In this document: piece by piece, positions 1 through 6,628 of the stretch
Layout: every line of letters starts with the position of its first letter
Numbering within the stretch: position 1 is the first letter of the stretch
Assembly: GCA_013911715.1 (NCBI GenBank)
Contig: JACEST010000047.1
Location: 1 to 13,448 of the forward strand
DNA length: 13,448 bases
DNA from: Sphingopyxis sp.
GTDB taxonomy: Bacteria; Pseudomonadota; Alphaproteobacteria; Sphingomonadales; Sphingomonadaceae
Reading direction: 5' to 3'
Program-made: the position numbers and the translations under genes
Notes under the pieces: generated by a model
The model's input: only the letters and a program-made list of their open reading frames with translations
Database searches by the model: none
What the model was told of the DNA's origin: nothing

Positions 1-1164
1 GCCCTTGACCATCCGCTCGGCGACACCGGCATGTTCGGCCAGTTGCGCCGCCAGCGCAGTGCTCGTCGCGGTGGCGGCGGCAAGCCGGGCCTCAAGCCCA
101 GCAACACTTTCTTCGCAACCGTCAGCCAGCGAAGCGCGTGCCTCGGTGGTCACCGACTGCAAGGACGCCAAAGCTTCGGCAACGCGCGCCTCGATGGCCT
201 CTTGCTCCTTGGCGATCAGGCCGAGCGCGCGTTTTTGGACCGCAGCGGCGGCATCGGAACGCAGGCTGACCGTGTTGCACAGTTTTTCGACCTGGCTTTC
301 CATCGAACGGAAACCGCCGCCAAGCTGTTCCATCAATTTCTGCACCGCCGTGTCGGCCGCGATCGCGCGTTCGGTGAGCAGCGCCAGTTGCGCCTCCAGA
401 TTGGCGCCGTGCTGGTGCGCGTCGCGCCCGGCGCGCGAAAAATTCTCGGCGAGCCGCTGTGCGACGTCGTCGACGCGCGGCAATCCGGCCAGCAAGCCGT
501 CCATCCGCTGCATCGCGGTGTCGCTCGTCTGGGTCAAACTGGCATTGGCGGCGACGATGCGATCCACGCTGCCCGACAATTTGCTGCTGCTGTCGTGCAT
601 CCGCTTGGCAGCATCAAGGCCATGTTGCTGCAGGCTTTGGCCTTGATCGCGCATCGCGACTCGCGCGCTTTCCAGTTGTTCGGCAAGCGCCGCCACACTT
701 TGCTGCAACAGCGCGTTTTCGGCGCGCAGCGCGGCGGCGACTCGCGCAAATTGCTGCGTTCGCACGCGCCCTGACAGCATCCGGACCAGCCACAGCAGAA
801 ACAGGATCGTCACCGGCCCGGCAATCGACAGACCCAGCATCGGAACATCGGCCATCAACGGAGCGCGCTGCCCACCCGCGCTCGCCATCCAGGCGATAAA
901 ACCTGTCCAGCCCAGCCCCAGGACGATCAATATCGTTGCATATAAACGGTCGCTGCCGACCGGGGCCGCAGCATCATCCGCCTCAGCCAGGCCGCTTGCG
1001 AGCTGATCCGGCAAAGGATCCAGCCAGCCGCGCGGCGTGGTTTCTGCATGAATTTCGGGGCCGGCTTCGGGCATCGCTGCTTCGACCGACTCGCTAGCCG
1101 CCAGCGCGGCTTCTTCGGCGGGGCGATTGCGCCACAGGCCGACAATTTTCTTTTCCCCAGACAT
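1..1164 (-). CDS. Two-TM membrane protein with long coiled coil, 3' end beyond window (partial)
   Basis: The frame is open without a stop from the ATG at 1162-1164 to base 1, exactly 388 codons, so the C-terminus lies outside the window. The N-terminus begins MSGEKKIVGLW and continues with about 70 acidic, Ala-rich residues. Two hydrophobic segments follow (around LYATILIVLGLGW and LSIAGPVTILFLLWLV). The rest is Ala/Gln/Glu/Arg-rich helix with heptad-like spacing (for example AALRAENALLQQSVAALAEQL), as expected of a coiled coil. The likely picture is an inner-membrane anchor with a large coiled-coil domain. It diverges from the HPt-like gene with 69 bp between the start codons. No strong ribosome binding site is seen. 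I recognise no specific family; repetitive helices like these can score against apolipoprotein, TolA or chemoreceptor models without meaning. The gene is confident, the function unknown. Confidence 0.8.
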   Translation of the reverse strand, partial: MSGEKKIVGLWRNRPAEEAALAASESVEAAMPEAGPEIHAETTPRGWLDPLPDQLASGLAEADDAAAPVGSDRLYATILIVLGLGWTGFIAWMASAGGQRAPLMADVPMLGLSIAGPVTILFLLWLVRMLSGRVRTQQFARVAAALRAENALLQQSVAALAEQLESARVAMRDQGQSLQQHGLDAAKRMHDSSSKLSGSVDRIVAANASLTQTSDTAMQRMDGLLAGLPRVDDVAQRLAENFSRAGRDAHQHGANLEAQLALLTERAIAADTAVQKLMEQLGGGFRSMESQVEKLCNTVSLRSDAAAAVQKRALGLIAKEQEAIEARVAEALASLQSVTTEARASLADGCEESVAGLEARLAAATATSTALAAQLAEHAGVAERMVKG

Positions 1165-1221
1165 TGTCACAGTCTAGCAGCTTTTGGCGCTTGGGGAACG
1201 AAAAGTTAACGCGGTCCGGCG

Positions 1222-1227
1222 CATAAT
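1222..1227 (+). promoter_or_regulatory. Candidate -10 element (CATAAT) very close to the HPt-like start codon
   Basis: CATAAT ends 6 bp before the ATG at 1234. If it is a real -10 element, the transcript would begin at or near the start codon, giving a leaderless or nearly leaderless mRNA. No good -35 element is seen at 16-18 bp, and the only SD-like bases (AGGG) lie 2 nt from the ATG. This is a weak call from pattern alone. Confidence 0.25.
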
Positions 1228-1233
1228 AGGGCC

Positions 1234-1548
1234 ATGTCATTCGATAGCGGACCTCTCGACCGATATTTGCACAGCGCCGTGGGCGATGATCCGGCGCTGG
1301 CCGCCGAATTGCTTGCGACTTTTGTCGGCAGTGCGGAACAATTGGCCGGGTTGATGCAACGCGCGCGCTGCGACGCCAACTGGTCGATGGCGGCGTTGCG
1401 GCTCAAAAGTCTTGCCGCAACATTTGGCGTCGTGCCGCTCATCCAGCTGGCCGAACAGGCGATGGCGGGCGCGCCGGGCGACCCCGCGGTGGTCCGTGAC
1501 ATCCGGACATATCTCGGCGAGCTGAACCGATCGCCAAACGCCGGTTAA
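1234..1548 (+). CDS. HPt-domain-like protein lacking the phosphoacceptor histidine
   Basis: This 104-residue protein spans the length of one HPt (histidine phosphotransfer) four-helix domain. The family pattern is visible: a loop then helix (GDDPALAAELLATFVGSAEQL, residues about 17-37), a helix with a DANW turn (48-50), the segment AALRLKSLAATFG (53-65), then LIQLAEQAMAG. In ordinary HPt domains that segment reads AHxLKGxAxxxG, where His takes the phosphate. Here residue 55 is Leu and the LKG glycine is Ser59, so it should be unable to relay phosphate in the usual way. It may instead bind or sequester a response regulator or kinase; that is inference. It diverges from the coiled-coil membrane gene and precedes the TPR-like gene by 153 bp. 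The fold assignment is moderately sure; the missing histidine is seen directly. Confidence 0.7.
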   Translation: MSFDSGPLDRYLHSAVGDDPALAAELLATFVGSAEQLAGLMQRARCDANWSMAALRLKSLAATFGVVPLIQLAEQAMAGAPGDPAVVRDIRTYLGELNRSPNAG

Positions 1549-1689
1549 ATCCCAGTTCAGCCAAACATCTCCATTGGCCGCGCCGAGCGAGGCACATGCC
1601 GCCTATCGCTTGTTTTTCTGTGCGGCAAACGCTAGCCGGAAAGCAGGAGTGCATTGACCAACGGCGCTGCCATTGGGTCGATTGGTGAC

Positions 1690-1695
1690 AGGAGA
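1690..1695 (+). promoter_or_regulatory. Shine-Dalgarno site setting the start of the TPR-like gene
   Basis: AGGAGA lies 6 nt before the ATG at 1702. It favours this start over an upstream in-frame TTG at 1654, which has no comparable site and would add 16 residues in front of an otherwise clean signal peptide. Confidence 0.8.
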
Positions 1696-1701
1696 AATAC
1701 G

Positions 1702-3000
1702 ATGCGGTTGAGTCCGTTGTTTTCGCGTGCGGCGCTTGCATTGGCGCTTGGAGCTGTGGCGTTGACTGCGTCGCCGACAATGGCGCAAAAGAAAAAAAAG
1801 GAAAAGGAAGCCGAGGCAGCAGCTGCAGCGGCTTCCACCATTTCGCCCAGCAAGGAATATCTGCCGGAAGCGCGCAAAGTGCAGGCGGCCCTCGCCACCA
1901 AGGACGCGGTCGCATTGGAAACGGCGCTGGTTGCAGCCGACGCAGTGGCGAACACGCCGCAGGACAAATATCTGCAGTTGCAATTCCGTCTGCAGCTCGG
2001 GTTGCTGAAATCCGATCAAACGCTGCAGGCATCGGCGCTGGACGGAATGATCGATTCAGGTCTTGCACCCGCCGCTGATGTGGGCCGGTTCAACTTTTTC
2101 TCGGGCCAGTTCGCCTATAATAAAAAAGACTATATCAAGTCCGCAACGCGATTTGCCGCCGCCAAGGCTGCCGGTCACCTCGACGCCAATCTCGACCTGC
2201 TGTTGATGGACAGTTATTTGCAAAGCGGTCGCCTGGATGATGGCTTGGCCGTGGCGCGTGCGGCGGTGGTCGCCGAACGCGCCGCGGGTAAGCGCCCCTC
2301 TGACGACTATTATGCACGCAGTGCCAAGGCGCTGCAGGCCGCTGGTCGGCGCGACGATTTGCTGGCTGTATTGACGATGCGCGTCGAGGATTATCCGCAG
2401 CCCGAAATTTGGCGGAACACATTGTTCATCGCGATGCAGGGTGCGGACAAGGACACGACGCTCGATATTTTGCGGCTGATGCGGTCGGTCGGTGCCATGA
2501 CCGCGCGCGGCGAGGTGCAGGAATATGCCGCGCTGGCTACCGAAGGTGGCCTGCCTGGCGAAGTATTGGCGGTCATCGACGAAGCGCGGGCGAAGGGCAT
2601 TGTGCCGGCAAAGGATGCCCGTTTCGATGAAATTTACGCCTCGCAAAAGGCCCGAACGGTCGGGGACAAAGTGGCACTCGACGCCGACGCTGCGAAAGGG
2701 GCGGCGCTGCCGACCGCGCGGCGGGCGCGCAGCACTGCCGATGCGCTGTTCGGCTATGGCGACTATGCCAAGGCGGCCACCATATATCAGATCGCGCTCG
2801 ACAAAGGCGATCCTGAGACAGATCTGGTCATGTTGCGTCTGGGCGTGTCGCAGCACCTTGGTGGTGATCGCGATGCGGCAAAGGCGACGCTTGGCAAAGT
2901 GGGCGGCACGCGCAAACCTCTTGCCAGCCTCTGGTTGATCGATATCGCGAACAAGCAGGCGGCGGCGGTGCCCGCTGCTCCAGCCACAACCGGCCGCTAA
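1702..3000 (+). CDS. Secreted/periplasmic TPR-like repeat protein
   Basis: The protein has 432 residues. The N-terminus is a classical Sec signal peptide: MRLSPLFSR, a hydrophobic core, and likely cleavage after SPTMA (about residue 28). A very basic patch (QKKKKEKE) and an alanine run follow at once. The rest is helical with TPR-like spacing: FNFFSGQFAYNKKDYIKSA, LLMDSYLQSGRLDDGLAVA, YYARSAKALQAAGRRDDLL and ALFGYGDYAKAATIYQIAL. No catalytic motif was found. It is probably an exported scaffold protein, but the partner is unknown. It stands alone, rightward, between the HPt-like gene and a convergent lrp gene, and a hairpin lies just past its stop. I do not recognise a named family; tetratricopeptide or similar solenoid is the best structural guess. 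Confidence 0.8.
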   Translation: MRLSPLFSRAALALALGAVALTASPTMAQKKKKEKEAEAAAAAASTISPSKEYLPEARKVQAALATKDAVALETALVAADAVANTPQDKYLQLQFRLQLGLLKSDQTLQASALDGMIDSGLAPAADVGRFNFFSGQFAYNKKDYIKSATRFAAAKAAGHLDANLDLLLMDSYLQSGRLDDGLAVARAAVVAERAAGKRPSDDYYARSAKALQAAGRRDDLLAVLTMRVEDYPQPEIWRNTLFIAMQGADKDTTLDILRLMRSVGAMTARGEVQEYAALATEGGLPGEVLAVIDEARAKGIVPAKDARFDEIYASQKARTVGDKVALDADAAKGAALPTARRARSTADALFGYGDYAKAATIYQIALDKGDPETDLVMLRLGVSQHLGGDRDAAKATLGKVGGTRKPLASLWLIDIANKQAAAVPAAPATTGR

Positions 3001-3022
3001 GCCGCGTGCTGATTAGGATGGG

Positions 3023-3049
3023 GGTCGGGATGCGCGCTGCATCCTGACC
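3023..3049. terminator. Hairpin between convergent genes, possible bidirectional terminator
   Basis: GGTCGGGATGC and GCATCCTGACC form an 11-bp stem with one G-T wobble and a 5-nt loop. It sits in the 72-bp gap between two convergent stop codons. There is no clear T-run on either side, so intrinsic termination is plausible from position rather than proven. Confidence 0.5.
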
Positions 3050-3072
3050 ATCCATCACACCGTACCAAGGGC

Positions 3073-3546
3073 TTATGCTTCGACCGGGACACCTGCCATT
3101 TGCTTGGCCGTCCGGATCGTCAACGATGTTTTGACGCTGGACACATTCGGCGCGGCAGTCAGGTGCGTGGTCAGGAAGCTTTGGAAAGATTGGAGGTCGC
3201 GCGCGACAACCTTTAAGATGAAGTCGATTTCACCATTGAGCATATAGCATTCACGCACTTCGGCCAGTGTGGCGACATAATTTTCAAACCGCTGCAAATC
3301 GACCTCGGCCTGGCTGCGCAAACTGACCATCGCGAACACGGTGATGCTATATCCCAGTTTCGTGGCGTCGAGGTCGGCATGATAGGACCGTATTACCCCG
3401 GCTTCCTCCAGCGCGCGCACGCGGCGCAGGCACGGCGGGGCGGTAAGGCCGACTCGTTCAGCAAGCTCGACGTTCGTCATGCGCCCGTCGGCTTGCAACT
3501 CGCGCAGGATTTGCAGGTCAATCGCGTCAAATTTGCTGGGCGCCAT
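3073..3546 (-). CDS. Lrp/AsnC family transcriptional regulator
   Basis: The protein has 157 residues, typical for the family. It begins MAPSKFDAIDLQILRELQADG, the usual Lrp opening. The helix-turn-helix is TNVELAERVGLTAPPCLRRV (about residues 24-43), followed by LEEAGVIRSYHADLD and a C-terminal RAM ligand-binding domain with YMLNGEIDFILKVVARD (about 101-117). Such proteins bind DNA as dimers or octamers and sense amino acids; the effector cannot be told here. I chose the ATG at 3546 because AGGAAG lies about 9 nt upstream. An in-frame ATG at 3585 would add 13 residues, but it falls immediately downstream of a good -10 box and would be outside or at the very edge of the transcript. It is divergent from the histidine-kinase gene, so it may control that gene, itself, or both. 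Confidence 0.92.
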   Translation of the reverse strand: MAPSKFDAIDLQILRELQADGRMTNVELAERVGLTAPPCLRRVRALEEAGVIRSYHADLDATKLGYSITVFAMVSLRSQAEVDLQRFENYVATLAEVRECYMLNGEIDFILKVVARDLQSFQSFLTTHLTAAPNVSSVKTSLTIRTAKQMAGVPVEA

Positions 3547-3586
3547 GTCGGGCAACTTCCTTCTGTTTGGGCGGCTCACTTGCATA

Positions 3587-3614
3587 ATTATATTTCAGGC
3601 AATTGCAATTGTCC
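3587..3614 (-). promoter_or_regulatory. Probable promoter of the Lrp-family gene with an overlapping palindromic repeat
   Basis: On the minus strand a perfect TATAAT (3592-3587) has a possible -35 GGACAA (3614-3609) 16 bp upstream. Transcription would start near 3580, just inside the longer possible reading frame, which supports the start codon at 3546. The spacer contains CAATTGCAATTG (3600-3611), two abutting palindromic hexamers. Lrp-family genes often regulate themselves, so this is a candidate operator. Confidence 0.55.
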
Positions 3615-3713
3615 CACATTGTAACGCTCGTTTCGCAATGGCTTTCATGACCATTAGATTCACGCTAGCCGGTAACAAGTCCCTAACCATTTTGATTGGC
3701 GGAGCCTGCTGGC

Positions 3714-5339
3714 GTGCACAATGACATGATGATTGCCACGATTATGCGCCAGTCGCCGGCGGACGACCGCACGCGCAGCGCAGCGTGGCGGCAATTGTCG
3801 GATATCCTTGCGCAGCGCGGGAATCAACTGGCGGCAACCGATGTGCGCCGCGCGCTCCATGCTCTGGCCTTGCTGCGCACCCGCGTGGGCGAGGCGGTGC
3901 GCCGCGATACGGCTGTCACGCTGGCCAGCCAGTGCCGCTATGCGCCGCTGGTGGCGCTTTATTCGGCCGATACAACGCCGGTGGCCGCACCGATGCTGAC
4001 CGAGGCGCAGCTCAGCGACGATGACTGGCTCGCACTCTTGCCGTCGACCACGCCCGTTGCGCGAAGCATTTTGGCGCAGCGCCGCGATCTTTCGCCGGCC
4101 GTTAAACGCGCGCTTGCCAGCATGGGGGCAGCGCAGCCCGCGCTGCCGCCTGCTGCAGCGGTCGAAGCGCCGGTGTCGCTGTCCATCGCCGCCAATGACC
4201 ATGTTCCCGCAGGCGCCGTCGGCGGCGATCAGATTCGCGAACTGGTGCGTCGGATCGACACATTTCGCAGTCGGCATCAGGGTGAAAGTGCACCAGCCGT
4301 TGCCAGCAATTTCATGTTTGAAACCGGCCCCGATGGCGTGGTCCGCTGGGTTGAGGGCGTTGCCCGCGGTGCCGTCATCGGTATCACGCTGGCGCAGCCC
4401 GCCATCGGCGATGGCCCGGGCGTCGACGGGGCGATTGCCGGGGCATTTCGCCGCCGCAGCGAAATCATCAACGCGCGCCTCAGCCTCGGTCATGTCGGCG
4501 GCGACGGCGGCGACTGGCGCTTGTCGGCTTGGCCCTGTTTTGAACCGACCACGGGCCAGTTTCGCGGCTATCGCGGCAGCGCGCGGCGTCCGCGCTGTAA
4601 TGAGGTCGCCTATGGCTCGCCCATCGGTGCATCGGGCGGCGATACGGTGCGCCAGCTCATTCACGAACTGCGCTCGCCGCTCAACGCCATTTCGGGCTTT
4701 GGTCAGATCATTGCCGGACAGATGTTCGGCCCGGTGAACCAGCGCTATCGGGGGCTTGCTGGCGCAATCGTCGACGACGCAGCGGTGCTGCAACAAATTA
4801 TCGAAGATCTGGACAGCTCGGCACGCGGCGTCGTGCCTGTCGATACCAGCACCAGCGCCCGCATTGATTTGGGCCAACTGATTGCTTCGATCGAGAATGA
4901 TTTGGCCCCGATCGTCGCGGAACGCGCGATTACCTGGTCGGTCAGCCGGATCGGTTCGTCCTTTTTGGCGCAATTGCCGCATGGCGAAGCCAAACGCATG
5001 ATCGGGCGCTTGCTGACCGCCATCATCGACGTTGCCGAAGACGGCGAAGCGGTGATGGCTCAACTGATCGATCATGGCGAAAATGGTCATGACACCGAAT
5101 TGCGCATCGTCCGGCCGCGCGCGATTCGGCACAATAATGTCAGCGACCTGCTCGATCCAGGCTTCGACCCGCACGGCGATGCGCCCGGAGCGGCCATGCT
5201 CAGCCTCGGCTTTTCGCTGCGGCTCGTCGACAATCTGGCGCGCGGGTGCGGCGGTGCGCTCAATATCGGTGCAAATGCCTTGACCTTGCAATTGCCGACC
5301 GGCCATGTGCAAAGTCAGGGCGGTGTTCAGGAGGGCTGA
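3714..5339 (+). CDS. DUF2336-like/PAS/HisKA sensor kinase homologue with degenerate ATPase domain
   Basis: The protein has about 541 residues and no TM segment, so it is probably cytoplasmic. The N-terminal ~135 residues are helical and resemble DUF2336/HEAT-like repeats (VAAPMLTEAQLSDDDWLALL, then SILAQRRDLSPAVKRAL). A PAS-like domain follows at about 195-295 (FETGPDGVVRWVEG through FRGYRGSARRPR). The HisKA H-box LIHELRSPLNAISGF has its histidine at about 317. The HATPase_c region is abnormal. The N-box position reads RMIGRLLTAIIDVAEDG without the conserved Asn, no DxGxG motif is visible, and the G2 region is LSLGFSLRLVDN instead of GLGLxL. It may therefore be a pseudokinase or a ChpT-like phosphotransfer scaffold. 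The GTG at 3714 has GGAG 9 nt upstream; the ATGs at 3726/3729 and a TTG at 3696 are alternatives. The WalW-like gene follows after 44 bp. Confidence 0.8.
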   Translation: MHNDMMIATIMRQSPADDRTRSAAWRQLSDILAQRGNQLAATDVRRALHALALLRTRVGEAVRRDTAVTLASQCRYAPLVALYSADTTPVAAPMLTEAQLSDDDWLALLPSTTPVARSILAQRRDLSPAVKRALASMGAAQPALPPAAAVEAPVSLSIAANDHVPAGAVGGDQIRELVRRIDTFRSRHQGESAPAVASNFMFETGPDGVVRWVEGVARGAVIGITLAQPAIGDGPGVDGAIAGAFRRRSEIINARLSLGHVGGDGGDWRLSAWPCFEPTTGQFRGYRGSARRPRCNEVAYGSPIGASGGDTVRQLIHELRSPLNAISGFGQIIAGQMFGPVNQRYRGLAGAIVDDAAVLQQIIEDLDSSARGVVPVDTSTSARIDLGQLIASIENDLAPIVAERAITWSVSRIGSSFLAQLPHGEAKRMIGRLLTAIIDVAEDGEAVMAQLIDHGENGHDTELRIVRPRAIRHNNVSDLLDPGFDPHGDAPGAAMLSLGFSLRLVDNLARGCGGALNIGANALTLQLPTGHVQSQGGVQEG

Positions 5340-5383
5340 ACGCCGTAGGGGACAGCCGGTGCGCCACAGGGGCAGGACATTTT

Positions 5384-6367
5384 ATGTTAAGCCCACCTGA
5401 TCCGCTGCAGCAGGCGACCTTCCCACCAGATTTCGGCACCCGCTTCCTCGTCACGATCGACACCGAAGAGGATTTTGACTGGAACAAGCCCTTTTCGCGC
5501 ATCCACCATGGCCTGACGTCGCTCGGCCAGCTTGGTACCTGCCAGACCTTCTTTGCCAACCATGGCATCGCGCCGCTCTATCTGGTCGATTGGCCCGTCA
5601 TCAACGATCCGGCGGCAGGCGCGCTGCTGCGCAACTTTGCCAACAGCGGCAAAGCCGACGTGGGAGCCCAGCTTCACCCATGGGTCAATCCGCCTTTCGA
5701 CGAAGTCGTCAATGCCCGCAACAGCTATACCGGCAATCTCGCATTGGCCCTGCAGCGCGCGAAAATGGCCGCGCTGCGCGATCGGATTGCCGCGGTTATC
5801 GGCACCGCGCCGCTTGCCTTTCGCGCCGGTCGCTACGGGCTCGGCACACAGACAATGGCAATGCTCGCCGAATTGGGCTTTCGCTGCGATACATCGGTGC
5901 GCGCGGGGTTTGACTATCGTACCGGTCACGGTCCCGACTATCGCTTTTTCCCGCTGAAACCCTGGTGGAGCACGGTCCCCGGCGGCGTCCTCGAACTTCC
6001 GCTGACCACGGTTTTCCTGGGACTGGCAGATGAGGGTATCTATCACCGTTTGGCCCGCTTTGGACAAAGCGCGCTGTCGCTAGCCTCGCGACTCGCCGTG
6101 GCCGAACGTGTTGCGCTTACGCCTGAAGGCATTCCAGCGGAACGCGCCTGCGCGGCGATCGATACCGCGATCAACCTTGGCCTGCCGCTGCTCAATTTTT
6201 CCTTCCATTCCCCCTCGCTCGCTCCCGGCCATACGCCCTATGTGACCAGCAACGCCGAGGTAGTGGCCTTCTATGCCTGGTGGGACCAGGTGCTCGCCCA
6301 TTTGGATCGCAAGAATGTCAGGCCAACACAGCTCAGCGAGGTTCTGGAAGCAGCTGCGCATGGCTGA
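5384..6367 (+). CDS. WalW-type polysaccharide deacetylase-like protein (CE4 superfamily)
   Basis: The protein has 327 residues and no signal peptide. CE4-like motifs appear in order: TIDTEEDFDW (24-33, the metal/catalytic Asp motif), GAQLHPWVNPPF (94-105, metal-ligand His), AFRAGRYG (145-152), GFRCDTSV (165-172) and LNFSFHSPSL (270-279, the late His motif). This matches the WalW subgroup associated with lipopolysaccharide and surface-polysaccharide synthesis; members are thought to remove acetyl groups from sugars, but the substrate is unknown. The start at 5384 has AGGA 6 nt upstream. An in-frame upstream start at 5246 would run back into the kinase gene and add 46 Cys/Arg-rich residues that do not belong to the family. 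It lies 44 bp after the kinase stop on the same strand, so the two are probably co-transcribed, which suggests the kinase homologue concerns envelope control. Confidence 0.85.
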   Translation: MLSPPDPLQQATFPPDFGTRFLVTIDTEEDFDWNKPFSRIHHGLTSLGQLGTCQTFFANHGIAPLYLVDWPVINDPAAGALLRNFANSGKADVGAQLHPWVNPPFDEVVNARNSYTGNLALALQRAKMAALRDRIAAVIGTAPLAFRAGRYGLGTQTMAMLAELGFRCDTSVRAGFDYRTGHGPDYRFFPLKPWWSTVPGGVLELPLTTVFLGLADEGIYHRLARFGQSALSLASRLAVAERVALTPEGIPAERACAAIDTAINLGLPLLNFSFHSPSLAPGHTPYVTSNAEVVAFYAWWDQVLAHLDRKNVRPTQLSEVLEAAAHG

Positions 6368-6378
6368 CGGGCGCGGGC

Positions 6379-6408
6379 TTGCCAAGCGCGCACTTGCTCC
6401 GCTAACGC
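6379..6408 (+). promoter_or_regulatory. Weak candidate promoter for the tRNA gene
   Basis: TTGCCA (6379-6384) and TAACGC (6403-6408) are 18 bp apart, and the second ends 19 bp before the mature tRNA. The 60-bp gap after the deacetylase gene is otherwise featureless. Pattern only; read-through from the operon would also serve. Confidence 0.25.
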
Positions 6409-6427
6409 GCTCACGTCCCTGACACGG

Positions 6428-6504
6428 GGGCCTGTAGCTCAATTGGTTAGAGCTGGCCGCTCATAACGGCTAGGTTGGGGGTTCGAGTCCCTCCGGGCCC
6501 ACCA
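6428..6504 (+). tRNA. tRNA with anticodon CAU, probably tRNA-Ile2 (lysidine-modified); tRNA-Met is the alternative
   Basis: A complete cloverleaf of 77 nt with encoded CCA. The acceptor stem GGGCCTG pairs with CGGGCCC, with discriminator A6501. The D arm is GCTC/GAGC. The anticodon stem GGCCG/CGGCT holds loop CTCATAA with anticodon CAT at 6462-6464. The T stem is GGGGG/CCCTC with loop TTCGAGT. Alphaproteobacterial tRNA-Ile(GAT) has, as I recall, a near-identical acceptor stem, which favours the minor Ile2 isoacceptor whose C34 is changed to lysidine by TilS so that it reads AUA. Elongator tRNA-Met also has CAU and cannot be excluded by eye. Its 3' end points into the accessory region and is a natural integration target. 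Confidence 0.93.
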
Positions 6505-6528
6505 TATCGGATGCCGAAGAAATATGGT
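6501..6528. repeat. Inverted repeat starting at the tRNA CCA end
   Basis: ACCATAT (6501-6507) and ATATGGT (6522-6528) form a perfect 7-bp inverted repeat around a 14-nt spacer. The left arm includes the discriminator base and CCA of the tRNA. TCGG/CCGA (6507-6510 and 6514-6517) gives a competing small hairpin inside. It could be part of an integrase binding site or simply a structure in the tRNA 3' trailer. Confidence 0.5.
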
Positions 6529-6628
6529 CGGGGAGACAGGATTGCGCCTTCTCATCCAACATTTTCTAATGATTTTAGAAGGTTAGCGAGCGTTTTTCGG
6601 GTTACCTGCACCCTTACCAACACTCGCT
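6505..6628. other. AT-richer non-coding junction between tRNA and tra genes
   Basis: This 124-bp stretch is visibly richer in A+T than either side. It holds no convincing gene. A small inverted repeat TTCTAA-TGATT-TTAGAA (6564-6580) is present, possibly a weak terminator for the leftward tra operon, although no T-run follows it on that strand. I read it as the left edge of the integrated element. Confidence 0.5.

Noticed and set aside
31..774. Rightward 247-residue open frame
   Set aside because: It is antisense to an unbroken 388-codon leftward frame with TM segments and a coiled coil. Its own translation is Arg/His/Gln-rich with no pattern.
1439..2068. Leftward 209-residue open frame across the HPt-like and TPR-like genes
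   Set aside because: Pro/Arg/Cys-rich shadow spanning two better genes and their gap.
2056..2856. Leftward 266-residue open frame
   Set aside because: Antisense shadow of the TPR-like gene, which has a signal peptide and a strong SD.
3660..5312. Leftward 550-residue open frame opposite the kinase
   Set aside because: A long antisense frame is common in GC-rich DNA. Only the rightward frame shows PAS and H-box motifs.
5246..5383. Upstream extension of the deacetylase
   Set aside because: It overlaps the kinase coding region, is Cys/Arg-rich and lacks an SD; the ATG at 5384 has AGGA 6 nt before it.
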